Of a stretch of DNA of 64,000 nt, positions 25,401 through 36,063 are shown one piece after another. The position numbers were made by a program, and so were the translations under genes. Source of the DNA: Spinacia oleracea (Eukaryota; Streptophyta; Magnoliopsida; Caryophyllales; Amaranthaceae). The DNA is taken from positions 111,944,141 to 112,008,140 of the forward strand of contig NC_079487.1 in NCBI RefSeq assembly GCF_020520425.1. Direction: 5' to 3'. Below the pieces are notes generated by a model that saw only the letters and a program-made list of their open reading frames with translations, was not told the origin of the DNA and did no database searches. Position 1 is the stretch's first letter. Every line of letters begins with the position of its first letter.

Positions 25401-26939
25401 CTGACAGCTCTCGATTCATTGAGTTGCCCAATCTTTCAATTAGAAACACAAGCTCTCATGGACTGGTCCATTACCAAAATAATCCTTGTTCGTTTTTTTT
25501 ATGAAACCTTGCTGGATTTATTCTACGTTGTAGGCCCTATGGGTGCATTTGACAGCAATGCATAGACATTATGTTGCATACTGAATGTCTAAATTGTATC
25601 CACTTCAATTTTTTTTACTATAAATATAATGGTTGTCAAATGTCAACTGATATACATTCATGCTAATAATGCACATTGTTGACATTATTACTTAGAATCA
25701 ACCTCCCTATGTCCTTAGTTTGTGTTTCACATTAGTGTGATACCTTTGAACATCTTTTCTTGTTATAAGCTGTAACCAAATACTAGAATAAGCTGTTGTA
25801 GACACATTGCTAATGTAGGATTGGCTATCTTTGAAAATGAAGGGAACGAAGCGCTAGGAAGTTGAAACAGGGAATGTTTTTATCATCCTCTACCTTTCTT
25901 TGATGATTTTGTAGCACCAAATCTTTTAGATTTGATGATTTGTTTTCTCCACCATGACTTAGGCAAGAGCCGTATTAGAAGCACCAGAGTTTTGATACCG
26001 GGTGAGCAGCTCTTCTCCATTTTAATTCTATCTCTCTTCATCCACCCCTGCTCTATTTCAAAGAGGAAAATAACCATACCTGTCTAATGCGCTTAGGATC
26101 CACATGGCATAACGCGCAAGCTAGGGAAACAAAATGGGGGAAGAGGTTTGAACTTTGAACCCTTGGCTTTGTGTTTGCAATTACCAACTTTACCATAATG
26201 CCAAATCATTTTATAAAATAAACTTATACTACGTATACACCTAAATTTCAAAATTTTAGCTGTGGCAAATGGCAGTAGTAAAAAAAATTAACAACAATTT
26301 TTTTTGTCAAAAGATAGTTAGATGTCCTCAAGGCTTCATAATAATACCCAATCAGCAACAACAACTGCATTATAATCAACATTCATAACTTTTCTGCTTT
26401 GCTGTTCAGTTCAGTTCTGATCTTCTTTGCTGTTCAGTTCAGTTATATCAGTTGCTGGTTCAGTTCCATTTTGATCTGCTTTGCTCGTTTGTGTTTCTTT
26501 CAGTGCAACTTTGTGTGGTTTTCAGCTGTTGTTTTGCAGAATTGATCAGATTATTTCATTTTAATTAAATGCAATAATTTTTTTATTATATATATTGACT
26601 ATTATTTTCTGTTTACAGGATGGTAGATAGAAGGAGAATGGTAGATAAAAGGATGGCATGAAGGGCATAGATTGAAGTTCTTTCGGACTGATTTGGACAA
26701 TTAAATTAAATACTAGATAGATTTTAGATTGCTTAAACTATTAGTTCTTTTTGGAGATTCATTAGTTTTCTTAATTGATGTTTTTATATTATAACAATGG
26801 TTTTTGTTATTAGAATGATTGTTATGGATATTTTATTTTAATAATAAGTTAAAGTTAATTCGAAAAAAATGTTTTCTATTTGTATTGGTTAGATTATTTG
26901 GTATAATATTTTCATTTTAATGAGCTATTAAATAAACAC
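22447..26939. other. CACTA interior without recognisable genes
   Basis: The sequence has some gene-like texture: a pyrimidine-rich leader near 22520-22620, a start-like GAATGGGAGAGAAGAACC near 22716, a CAGTTCAGTT-rich stretch near 26400, and possible intron borders. No frame longer than about 95 codons and no recognised domain was found. It could be a captured, decayed host gene; I cannot name it. Confidence 0.5.
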
Positions 26940-27538
26940 GTATGAAACAGTTGCTATAAGCTTACATTAAAGTGGCGCAATTGTTGTATCAAGAAACGTT
27001 GTTATAGAATCACATAAAAATGCCGCAATAGTGTGGCAAGAAACATTGCTATAGGCTCATGTAAAAGTGTCGCAATAGTTGTATCAAGAAACGTTGTTAT
27101 AGACTCATGTAAAAGCGTCGCAATATCGGTATCAAGAAATGTTGCAATAGACTACAAAATTGTTGCAATATTAGAGCAATAAACGTTGCCATAGACTGTT
27201 GGTAGTGCTGCTTTAGATAATAAAAGTGTTAGCCTAGACACTAAAACTGTTGTTTAAAATCCTAAATAATTGTTACTAAAACTTAATAATTGTTGCTTTA
27301 GATATAATAAAACTGTTGGCAAAAGTTAAAAGTCGTTGCCTAAGAAAAGCGTTGCTAATAATTATGGCAGCTGTTTTATAATGTTGTTGCCTAAGGCATA
27401 ATAACTGTTGCCACAGAGTTATAGCAGCGTCACCTATTGGCAACGCCATATAAACTGTTGTTGTAGGTCTATAGCAACATTTAATGGATCTTTGCCAACA
27501 CTTTTAGGCCGTTGCTATAATCCTATTTTGTAGTAGTG
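26940..27538. repeat. CACTA subterminal repeats
   Basis: Units of about 48 bp recur: GTTGCTATAG, a spacer with CATGTAAAAGTGTCGCAATAG, then TATCAAGAAACG. Later degenerate copies (GTTGCC, GTTGCTATAA) run up to the terminal inverted repeat. Clustered short repeats at both ends are the binding sites used by CACTA transposases. Confidence 0.85.
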
Positions 27539-27541
27539 GAT

Positions 27542-27649
27542 GGATTTCACGGTGCAAAGACGTGTAGAAAGAAATCCGTCAAGAAGATTGATCAGAAACT
27601 GCCCAACAAAATCGCATGGAACCTTCCCAAAATTGACTAAAGCCGATCC
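27542..27649 (-). pseudogene. N-terminal part of the split reverse transcriptase
   Basis: On the minus strand the frame GSALVNFGKVPCDFVGQFLI then NLLDGFLSTRLCTVKS runs into the CACTA target duplication and continues as PPKCRLGF at 18630. An in-frame stop at 27650-27652 lies just upstream, so the original start is uncertain or lost. It belongs to the same ORF as 15908-18630. Confidence 0.7.
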
Positions 27650-27719
27650 TTAACCAGCCACCAAACTGCCAATAAACTGACCCAAACGTTGCCGGAAGAT
27701 AGCCACCTGAACCCCCTGA

Positions 27720-28160
27720 ATTCAGCCGCTTGAACCCCCTGAATTCAACCTGAAAACCGCACCTTTATTCCCCTGAAACTGAACCAGATAGCCACCTGAA
27801 AATAGCCCCTATACTGCGCCAAAACCGCACCAAAACCGCACTAGAATCGCAACAAAACTGCATCTGAACCGCACCAGAACTGCACCACAAACTGCACCAA
27901 TACTGCATCTGAACCGCACCAGAACTGCACCAATAACTGCACCAAGAAGTCGCCTGAAACAAAATCGAACAGTCCACCTGAAGCAGACCCAAATACCCCT
28001 TGAAACCCGCCTGAGAGTCCCCTGAAAACCGCTACAAAACACAACAAAAATGCACCGCAAACACCACAAACCGCACCAATACGCCCGATAAAAAGGACCC
28101 TTAATTCGCCTGAACCCTGCGCCTGCACCGTGACCTATTCGCCGGAGGAAGAACATAGAT
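27720..28160. repeat. CTGAACCGCACCAGAACTGC minisatellite
   Basis: Imperfect short repeats of the ACCGCACCAGAACTGCACC type fill 27780-28000. They make the cysteine- and tryptophan-rich frames on the minus strand, which I regard as artefacts. The tract is in the leader region of the split reverse transcriptase within the hAT-ended element. Confidence 0.75.
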
Positions 28161-28650
28161 TCGTCGAAGCCGCAATGGGAGCCACCGGATCACGCAAAAA
28201 CCACCCGCAAAAACAACCGTGGAATGCTGAACGAAGACCGAAAAAAACCCCAACCGTGAAGAACACAGGCGTTTTAGAATTATTATTAAAATTAAAAGGG
28301 TAAAATTGTATTTTCCTACATTAATTACGGGCGTTTTTAGAAAACACGGGCGTCGAATAACGATACACTAAATAATTCCTTAAAAAAACTAATAAAAATA
28401 ATACAATAAAAGGTTTGGGTTGCGCTTTGCACTTATAAAATGATAAAACATTTTCTGACTCTGACTTCCTTGCTCCCTTGGTAAAGACAAAGAACGATAA
28501 GCAGAGGGCTAGGCCTAATGTAGTCATGTGTCTGTGTAGATTTTTGCTTTTTTTTTAAACAGTCAGTACGATTTTCAACGCATTGGGGGCCCTTCTCAAG
28601 CCGAGGCCCTGTGCCGTGTCCCACTTTGGGCCGGTATAGGGACGTGCCTG

Positions 28651-28688
28651 CTTGAGGGGATGTTAAGATAGAATACTAGTGCAACTAG
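28651..28688 (+). mobile_element. Copia remnant: end of polypurine tract and 3' LTR start
   Basis: CTTGAGGGGA is followed by TGTTAAGATA at 28661, the LTR start of this Copia family (the intact copy also has TGTTAAGATA there). It completes the remnant at 5660-7728, 20.9 kb away. The LTR is soon interrupted by a Helitron. Confidence 0.85.
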
Positions 28689-29665
28689 TCTATTACTATA
28701 TACTAAAACAGACACCAGGAATGACACATGTCACTTCCTGGTGAAAAAATTTCCCGCCAAAACATTTTTCCCTTTTTATTCAATTACTTTTTCTAAAATT
28801 TTTTGTTGGAAAAGATTCAGCTAGTATATGAGCGATTTCCTTCAATATTGCATAAAGATCCAATAATTTCCAAAATAAGTTATTTTCTAACTTAATTCCC
28901 ACCACACCGTCCACGTCAGCAAGGGAGAAAGAAAAGTATTTTTTTTTCGGTTCAATATTGAACCGCCATCTGAGATGACGGTTTTGTTTTAAAGCAAACC
29001 GCTATCTCAGATGGCGGTTCAATAGTGCAAACCGCTATCTGAGATAGCGGTTTGCTTTAATGGTATAAACTAGCGGTTTGCTTTAATGGTATAAACCGCT
29101 ATCTGAGATAGCGGTTTCATATAGCGGTTTGCTTTAATACAAAACCGTTCGGTTTTGTTATAAAACCACGTGGTTTTATAAGGGTTAACCGCTACCTGAA
29201 GTGGCGGTTCATTAAATACATAAGCCGCTATTTCAGATAGCGGTTTACCCCTTCAAACTGCTGTTTCCGATAGCGATTTATTGTAGATTTTATACAAAAA
29301 TTTAGACCGGCTTTCTTGTTGACGTGGACGGTAGAGTGAGAATTGAAATAAGTGAAAAAGTAGCGTATTTTGGGAATTTACGAATCTTCAAGCATTATTG
29401 AAGAAAATAGTTCTCAGTATTTATTTAAATTTTATCATTCCCTATTTATTTTATTTTTAGTATAAATTTTCAGTTGTAATTTTATTTCTCTAAAAATAAT
29501 ATTTGTGAACTATATTCTAACTTTATTATATTCTGAAAATCTGTCAAGATCCTTTATATTCCGTATTACTTTCCTTTTGAAGAATTTTTTTGTTAGTCAA
29601 ATATTTTATAAAAATGGTAAAAAAATAAATTTAAAATATTCGTGCGTACACGAGATCTAATCTAG
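28689..29665 (+). mobile_element. Non-autonomous Helitron with palindrome array
   Basis: It starts TCTATTACTATATAC and ends with the small hairpin CGTGCGTACACG, then AGATCTAAT and CTAG (29662-29665), followed by T. Its middle is a large foldback: CCGTCCACGTCAGCAAG near 28910 pairs with the copy near 29312, and the space between is filled with shorter perfect palindromes (29027-29180). No coding region. Confidence 0.82.
29027..29180. repeat. Cluster of four perfect palindromes
   Basis: 29027-29055 (29 bases) and 29093-29117 (25 bases) share the core CCGCTATCTGAGATAGCGG. 29140-29157 is CAAAACCGTTCGGTTTTG. 29159-29180 is a 22-base palindrome centred on CCACGTGG, a G-box core. Half-copies of AGCGGTTTGCTTTAAT lie between them. 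Confidence 0.92.
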
Positions 29666-29724
29666 TATTCTACTATTAGACGTTTCATATTCTGAATTTC
29701 TGATACATTAGAGTTAGACTAGGA

Positions 29725-30042
29725 TAAGAGCATCTCCAATTGTTGTAGCTAGGGACTAGCTTGAAATTTATAAAAGTTTCAAGCTAATAGCTAGACCATT
29801 GGAGTGAAGATAATAAATTAGCTTGGCCAAGCAAATTAGCTTAAACAAGCTAATTTGCTTGACAACTAGCTCCCAAATTTTTCAAATAAATAATTGACAA
29901 GTGGAACAAGTAGGACCAATTTAAATAACAAGCTATTTGCTAGCCATTGGAGCATAAATTAGCTAGACAATAAAATAGCTTAAAATCTTATGTGGCATAA
30001 CAAGCTAATTGTCAAACTAGCTTGCCATTAGAGATGCTCTAA
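29725..30042. mobile_element. Tourist (PIF/Harbinger) MITE, TSD TAA
   Basis: The element at 29728-30039 starts GAGCATCTCCAATTG and ends with the inverse CCATTAGAGATGCTC, flanked by TAA on both sides. Internal AGCTAATTTGCTTG motifs are palindromic. The TAA target and terminal sequence fit the Tourist group. Confidence 0.88.
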
Positions 30043-30079
30043 TGCCACTGAGAATATCCTATCATAACGATAGCAGTAA

Positions 30080-30091
30080 CTTCCTAGTCCC

Positions 30092-30162
<71 letters not shown>

Positions 30163-30252
30163 TCCTAGTTTAAGTCGACTTACAAATTCCATTATATTGT
30201 ACTGCCCTTCCTAGTTTAAGTCGACTTACAAATTCCATTATATTGTGCTGCT
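30080..30252. repeat. A65 tract with 9-bp flanking duplication, and a 46-bp tandem duplication
   Basis: An uninterrupted run of 65 A spans 30096-30160. CTTCCTAGT stands both before it (30080-30088) and after it (30161-30169), as a target duplication would. Directly after, a 46-bp segment starting CTTCCTAGTTTAAGTCGACT is repeated in tandem (30161-30206 and 30207-30252). Confidence 0.85.
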
Positions 30253-30376
30253 ATATATATTCGTGATTGATCAATCATTAAAAGAAAACTTTGAACAATA
30301 TTTGTCAGAAGTCATCTTCCTTCCACAGTAAATTACGCCACCCCGCGCCGCCGCCGCCGTTTGTTTCCATCGTCCG
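30251..30376 (+). promoter_or_regulatory. Possible TATA box and 5'-UTR exon of DUF674 gene 1
   Basis: CTATATATAT at 30251-30260 could be a TATA box. About 25-115 bases later a GC-rich leader (CCGCGCCGCCGCCGCC) ends at CGTCCG|GTGAGT (donor at 30377). The next open gene on this strand is DUF674 at 36854, preceded by acceptor-like TTTTTGTAG near 36798. This suggests a 5'-UTR intron now swollen by a Copia and a solo LTR. The link is inference. Confidence 0.4.
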
Positions 30377-30820
30377 GTGAGTATCACACTTTTCTCTCTC
30401 CGACTCTCTCCTATATCTACTGCTAGTCTGCTACTAGGGTACCGTTTTCGTTGAATTATTTCAATTTTGTTTGGTAATGTTAGTATTACAGATTTACTGA
30501 ACATATTTTAATGATAAAATTTCTGATTAATTAACAATGAGTTCAGTAATCCTGTTTCTCTGCATCGAAACCCTAGTATTATTCTTAATTTGGGTTTATC
30601 AAGCCAATTTTATCTTTTGATTTTTGTTGTATATAATTTAATTGGCTTAATTCTTAGTCACCAGTGATAGGTAGTTGGTAGAGTAATGTTAAGGCTTGAG
30701 AGCAATGCCCTTTCCTTAATTAGGTTCGTCGAGAGGGATTTAGGGAAGACGTTAATTACTTAATTAGGGGTTTAAGAACTGTGTTGGGTTGTTTGTAATT
30801 CCAAACTCAGAGAGTCGAGG

Positions 30821-31024
30821 TGAAGAATCTAAGAGAGTTTCAGAATGCTAGAGAGAAAATAGTTGAAGAAAACTTGAATTTACTGATTAAGTTTCTTGGC
30901 TTGGAAGAGAAGCCAACATTGCTTTATATACAAGCAAGCAACTAACCCTAACTAACTTGCAACAAACTCACTAACAAACTTTTGTAAAATGAAAAATATA
31001 AATATAAATATCATATATCCTATA
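30821..31024 (-). repeat. Copia 3' LTR (about 204 bp)
   Basis: Downstream LTR of the minus-strand element. The inner edge is ambiguous by 7 bp because TATCCTA is repeated next to the polypurine tract GAAGGGGGAG. Confidence 0.9.
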
Positions 31025-31026
31025 TC

Positions 31027-34000
31027 CTATACTCCCCCTTCAAGCTGGACTTTAGACACAAGTCCAAGCTTGGCAGATAGAAACTGATGTCGAGAAGAAG
31101 CAAGTGGTTTAGTTAACAAATCTGCAAGTTGTAGGGCACCAGAAACATGAGCAGTTTCAATAAAACCATCCTCTACTTGCTCACGAACATAATGCATATC
31201 CCTTTTTAAGTGTTTGGTCTTGTCATGAAACATGGGATTCTTGGCAAGATGTTCAGCAGAAGTATTATCACACAATAACTTAACAGGCAATGAAATGTGA
31301 ACTTGAAGGTCTTCAAGTAATCCCTGAATCCAAACAAGCTCACTGGCAGTTGCAGACATGCTTCTGTACTCTGCCTCAGCTGAAGATTTACTCACACTAC
31401 GCTGCTTTTTAGTCTTCCAAGAAACCAAATTGTTGCCAAGGAAGACATCATAAGAACTTAAAGATCTGCTGCTGTATTGACAGGCACTCCAGTCAGCATC
31501 ACTATATGCACTTAACTCTGTATTAGAATCAGCTGTATACCATAAACCATTATCTATTGTACCCTTTAAGTACTTTAAGACATGAAGAGCAGCCTTGAGA
31601 TGAGGAACTCTTGGAGAATGAACAAATTGACTGAGATGCTGCACACAGTAGGACAAATCAGGTCTTGTGATGCCTAGGTAAAGCAATCTACCAACAAGCC
31701 TTCTATATACATCAGGATCATCAAGCAAAACCCCATCAGCAATGGACAATTTTAGACCACATGAAAGAGGAGCTGGTGCAGGAGTACATTCTTCCATACC
31801 AGCATCAATTAGAATGTCCTGAATGTATTTTCTTTGAGAAAGAAAAATACCATTATCAGTTCTGTGGATTTCAATACCAAGGAAATAAGCAAGCAGACCA
31901 AGATCCTTGATTGTAAAAGCAGTGTCTAGAGCAACTTTCACTTCTTCAATTTGAGCCTTTGAAGTACCAGTAATCAATATATCATCCACATAAACCAAAA
32001 TCACAAGAAATTCTGCATCATAAGTCCTTGTAAACAGAGAATAATCCTGCTTAGATTGCTGAAAGTTGAGAGAAATCAGAAATTTGTTCAATTCCTTGTT
32101 CCATTGCCTAGATGCTTGTCTCAAACCATATAAGGATCTCTTGAGTTTACAAACTTGTCCAGGCTGAGCTTTAAGATAACCAGGAGGTGGCTTCATGTAA
32201 ACCTCCTCATCAATATAGCCATGTAAAAAGGCATTATTGACATCCAGCTGATATAGTGGCCAACCTCTTACAGCAGCAAGTGCAATGACAATTCTCACAG
32301 TAGCTAATTTAGCAACAGGGGAAAAAGTCTGAGTAAAATCCTTTCCTTCCACTTGCTGATAACCAATTGCCACTAATCTAGCTTTATGCCTATCTATAGT
32401 GTAATCAGGATTGAGTTTGATTCTGTAAACCCACTTAGAGCCAATTGCTTTCTTATCTTTGGGTAACTGAGTAAGTTCCCAAGTATCATTACTCTCCAAG
32501 GCTTGGATTTCTTTATCCATAGCAGTTAACCAGTTAGCATCATGTTTAGCTTGATTGTAGTGCTTGGGATCATTGGGAGACTGAAACACAGTAAAAGCTA
32601 ATGATTCCCAAGTGTCAAAGCTATTGAGTGCCAAATCAGTTAACCAAAGATCATCACAATCATTGTCAAGAGAGCAGTCTTTTACAGCAAAAGAAACAGA
32701 TTCAGAAGAAGAAGTGTCATGTCTGTGTGGAATATATGCTCCAACAAAGTCTTTGAGAGCAGTTGAAGGTTTAATTGTTCTGGAACTTTGTCTGGTAACA
32801 AGAGTTGGAACAATAGGTTGTATGATATTAGGAGACTGATTAAGTTGAGTATTAGGAGAAGTAATGTGAATTTCAGGTTCAGTATTGTGTGTTGAACCAG
32901 AACTATGAGAAGAAGAAGAAGAATTGGGAGCAAAATGTAAAGAATTTTGAGATGAATGTGGTGGAGAAGTGTTTAAGGATAAAAGTGGAGATTCAGTGTG
33001 AATATGATTCTGTATATCAGAAGAAAGATGTGCAGAATGAGAATTGGCTTCAGAACCAAAATGAACTGTTTGAACAGTTTTCAAAATATCAGGATTATGT
33101 GTAGGTTGAGATTTGTATGGAAATACATCCTCAAAGAAGATGACATCTCTAGAAACAAAGACAGTGTGTGTATCCATATCATAAAGCTTGAAAGCCCTAT
33201 AACCAGCAGGATAGCCTAGGAAAATACACTTCCTAGTTCTAGAATCAAACTTATCTTTTTTGACTTGAGTGTTGTGAGCAAAACATAAACAGCCAAAGAC
33301 CCTTAGTGTGTCATATACAGGAACACTCTGAAACATAACCTCAAATGGAGTTTTCCAATTCAACACCTTAACTGGAATTTTGTTTATCAAATGTGTGGCT
33401 GTAAGTACACATTCTCCCCAAAACTTCTTAGGCAATCCAGCATAAAATCTTAAGGCTCTAGCTATTTCAAGAAGACTTCTGTGTTTCCTCTCAACCCTAC
33501 CATTTTGTTGAGGAACATAAGGAACACTTTTTTCATGTATGATACCTTTACTAGCAAACAAAACTCTGCAAGAATCATTCACTACTTCAGTTCCATTGTC
33601 AGACCTTATTCTTTTTATTCTTTTGTGATATTGAGTGTCAACCATAGAGATAAAATCTGCCACCACCTTTTCTACTTGCATCTTGTTGTGAAGCAAAAAG
33701 GTCCATGTAACTCTACTATGATCATCCAACACAGTCAAGAAATAAGCTGAACCATCTAAATTTCTAACCCTATATGACCCCCATAAATCCAGATGAATCA
33801 GTTCAAAACATTCAGATGCTCTACTGTCACTCTTTTTGAATGGAAATCTATGATGCTTTGAATGAAAACAAACATCACAATTATATTCAGTAAATCCTTT
33901 ACAATATGCTTCATCAACATACTTCATTTTTGACAGAGAAGGATGTCCTAATCTGGCATGTAAAAGATCTAATTTATTCCTGTTATCCATTTTAGACTGA

Positions 34001-34839
34001 AACATACTAGTAGCAGTCTTATTTGGCAAAACACCAGTATTTACATGAGTATTACCATCCTGTACTACAGTAGCAGCTGTGTTTCCACTACACTTAAGAT
34101 CTTGAAGATCTGTGTGTTTAGCAAAGTAGTAAAGACCTTGAGTCTTGTTTCCAGCACCAAGCATAGCTGAACTAGAAGGGTCCTGGAAAGAATACCCATC
34201 ACCAGTAAATATAACATGAATGCCAGTTTGTTCAATCAACCTACCAACAGACATCAGATTGTGTTTGAAACCTTTGACCAATAACACATTTGACAAAACC
34301 AGTTTATCACTAAGAACAACATCACCAACTGTGTCAACATTCAATTGTGTTCCATCAGGCAAGCCAACTTTAATTGTCTTTTGAAGTGGTCTCTTGTTTA
34401 TCAAAATACTCTCATCATATGTCATATGATCACAAGCTCCAGAGTCCACAATCCATAATCCACAATTAAGCATTTTATTCACAGTGCAGTTAAAAGAGTG
34501 AGAAATGATACCTGCATAGTTTGCATAAGAACCAGAAACTCCAGAAGTATCACCATACTGAACTTGCTTGCCTTTCATTGCTTTCAAAACCTCTTGGCAA
34601 ATTGCATTGATCATTTCATTGTTCACAGAACCAGCAGAACCATTCAACTGATCATCAAGAGGATTATCTCCAACATCAGCAGCTGAGTTTACATTAGCAA
34701 CAAGTCTGCTTCCATTTGCTTGATACTGTGACCCTTTTGAGGCCTTAATTGTGTTGTACCAATCAGGATAGCCTATGAGCTTGAAACATTGATCCACAGT
34801 ATGCCCCTTACCTTTGCAATGTGTGCATATCTTGTGCAT
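31027..34839 (-). CDS. Copia pol: zinc knuckle, protease, integrase, RT, RNase H (1270 codons)
   Basis: The frame opens with the zinc knuckle CTHCKGKGHTVDQC, then the protease LWIVDSGACDHMTYD, integrase (HARLGHPS, CDVC, then LIHLDLWGSY, RSDNGTEV and GRVERKH), a serine-rich linker, RT (QLDVNNAFLHGYI, YGLRQASRQW, catalytic YVDDI) and RNase H (SDADWSAC, SSAEAEYRSM), ending LADLLTKPLASSRHQFL. All visible catalytic residues are kept. Copia elements normally have one gag-pol frame; here pol is shifted by one base relative to gag at the A7 run near 34840, so the given start is only the first Met of the shifted frame. A one-base indel in the homopolymer is the simplest cause; programmed frameshifting is the alternative. 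Confidence 0.93.
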   Translation of the reverse strand: MHKICTHCKGKGHTVDQCFKLIGYPDWYNTIKASKGSQYQANGSRLVANVNSAADVGDNPLDDQLNGSAGSVNNEMINAICQEVLKAMKGKQVQYGDTSGVSGSYANYAGIISHSFNCTVNKMLNCGLWIVDSGACDHMTYDESILINKRPLQKTIKVGLPDGTQLNVDTVGDVVLSDKLVLSNVLLVKGFKHNLMSVGRLIEQTGIHVIFTGDGYSFQDPSSSAMLGAGNKTQGLYYFAKHTDLQDLKCSGNTAATVVQDGNTHVNTGVLPNKTATSMFQSKMDNRNKLDLLHARLGHPSLSKMKYVDEAYCKGFTEYNCDVCFHSKHHRFPFKKSDSRASECFELIHLDLWGSYRVRNLDGSAYFLTVLDDHSRVTWTFLLHNKMQVEKVVADFISMVDTQYHKRIKRIRSDNGTEVVNDSCRVLFASKGIIHEKSVPYVPQQNGRVERKHRSLLEIARALRFYAGLPKKFWGECVLTATHLINKIPVKVLNWKTPFEVMFQSVPVYDTLRVFGCLCFAHNTQVKKDKFDSRTRKCIFLGYPAGYRAFKLYDMDTHTVFVSRDVIFFEDVFPYKSQPTHNPDILKTVQTVHFGSEANSHSAHLSSDIQNHIHTESPLLSLNTSPPHSSQNSLHFAPNSSSSSHSSGSTHNTEPEIHITSPNTQLNQSPNIIQPIVPTLVTRQSSRTIKPSTALKDFVGAYIPHRHDTSSSESVSFAVKDCSLDNDCDDLWLTDLALNSFDTWESLAFTVFQSPNDPKHYNQAKHDANWLTAMDKEIQALESNDTWELTQLPKDKKAIGSKWVYRIKLNPDYTIDRHKARLVAIGYQQVEGKDFTQTFSPVAKLATVRIVIALAAVRGWPLYQLDVNNAFLHGYIDEEVYMKPPPGYLKAQPGQVCKLKRSLYGLRQASRQWNKELNKFLISLNFQQSKQDYSLFTRTYDAEFLVILVYVDDILITGTSKAQIEEVKVALDTAFTIKDLGLLAYFLGIEIHRTDNGIFLSQRKYIQDILIDAGMEECTPAPAPLSCGLKLSIADGVLLDDPDVYRRLVGRLLYLGITRPDLSYCVQHLSQFVHSPRVPHLKAALHVLKYLKGTIDNGLWYTADSNTELSAYSDADWSACQYSSRSLSSYDVFLGNNLVSWKTKKQRSVSKSSAEAEYRSMSATASELVWIQGLLEDLQVHISLPVKLLCDNTSAEHLAKNPMFHDKTKHLKRDMHYVREQVEDGFIETAHVSGALQLADLLTKPLASSRHQFLSAKLGLVSKVQLEGGV

Positions 34840-35704
34840 TTTTTTCTTTCTTTATCTCTTTCCAGTCTTTCTCTACACCAGCAAACCTCTGAGATTGATC
34901 ACCTTTGTATGATTGAGCAGCCATAGCACTGCTACTCATAGCACTAGCCTCAACAGCTGCACCACTGACTTCTTTCTGCTTCTCTATTTGTTGAGTGATA
35001 GCAAAAACTCTGTTTATACTTGGTAAAGGATCCATGGATAGCACATTTGTCACAGTTCCTTCAAATCCTCCATTTAACCCTAACAAAAACTTCATCATTC
35101 TATCTTCTTCTTCAAACTCAGCTATTTTCTTCAAGATTTGGCAACTACAGCTGTTCAAAGCACCACAAATACAAGTAGGAAATGCCCTCAAACTCTGCAT
35201 TTCTTCCCACAGTTTCTTCAACTTACCATAATAGGTAACAATAGTCATATTATCTTGTTTTAAACTATCAATTTCCTTCTTCAGTTGATAGATCAAAGGT
35301 CCATTGGACTGTCCAAACCTCTCATTTAATTCCTTCCATAATTCTCCAGCATTATCAATGTATCCAAAATCATCTGCTAACTCATTGTTCATAGAGCTTA
35401 AAATCCAACTCACTACCATGAAATCAGCACGTTTCCACTTACAATAATCTCTGTGATTCACAGCAGGTTTGATAATTCCTCCATTCACAAAACCTTCTTT
35501 GTTTTTAGCTATCAATGCTCTCATAACATTCCTTTTCCATCGCAAGAAATTCGAACCATTGAAAACAGCAGAAACTAAAGAAGAAGTTGGACTGTCTGAA
35601 TTAGCTATGAAATAAGGATCAAGATTACCTCCATTTTCACCATTGTTTTGATAAGAATCTTGATGAGTTTCAAAGCTATCAGTCGCCATTATATCAACAA
35701 TCAA
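34808..35704 (-). CDS. Copia gag, 298 aa, ending at a frameshift
   Basis: A Copia-type gag: DPYFIANSDSPTSSLVSAVF then NGSNFLRWKRNVMRALIAKN is the typical N-terminal particle protein, followed by the CICGALNSCSCQILKK segment common in plant Copia gag. It stops at 34808 in the sequence that encodes the zinc knuckle in the next frame, overlapping pol by 32 bases. It begins about 155 bp inside the right LTR, the normal distance. Confidence 0.9.
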   Translation of the reverse strand: MIVDIMATDSFETHQDSYQNNGENGGNLDPYFIANSDSPTSSLVSAVFNGSNFLRWKRNVMRALIAKNKEGFVNGGIIKPAVNHRDYCKWKRADFMVVSWILSSMNNELADDFGYIDNAGELWKELNERFGQSNGPLIYQLKKEIDSLKQDNMTIVTYYGKLKKLWEEMQSLRAFPTCICGALNSCSCQILKKIAEFEEEDRMMKFLLGLNGGFEGTVTNVLSMDPLPSINRVFAITQQIEKQKEVSGAAVEASAMSSSAMAAQSYKGDQSQRFAGVEKDWKEIKKEKNAQDMHTLQR

Positions 35705-35859
35705 TCAAATACAATCACAATCGCAGATTTGAAATCGCAAAATTGTGCAAGAAACTTCGCAATTGCAAGAAGTTTCGCAGCAATCCAAGCAATTCGTGCA
35801 GTATTGATTCACTAAATCGAAAACCTAAATCTCGAAAATGAGATCCAGCTCTGATACCA

Positions 35860-36063
35860 TGAAGAATCTAAGAGAGTTTCAGAATGCTAGAGAGAAAATA
35901 GTTGAAGAAAACTTGAATTTACTGATTAAGTTTCTTGGCTTGGAAGAGAAGCCAACATTGCTTTATATACAAGCAAGCAACTAACCCTAACTAACTTGCA
36001 ACAAACTCACTAACAAACTTTTGTAAAATGAAAAAGATAAATATAAATATCATATATCCTATA
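35860..36063 (-). repeat. Copia 5' LTR (204 bp)
   Basis: Upstream LTR with the primer-binding site immediately inside it (35848-35859, TGGTATCAGAGC on the minus strand). One base differs from the other LTR, so the insertion is recent. Confidence 0.93.

Noticed and set aside
25278-25565. 95-codon ORF in the CACTA interior with hydrophobic stretches
   Set aside because: No recognised domain, no supporting splice or family evidence; too short to claim as a gene.
27809-28156. Cys/Trp-rich minus-strand ORFs
   Set aside because: They come from a minisatellite of ACCGCACCAGAACTGC units and match no family.
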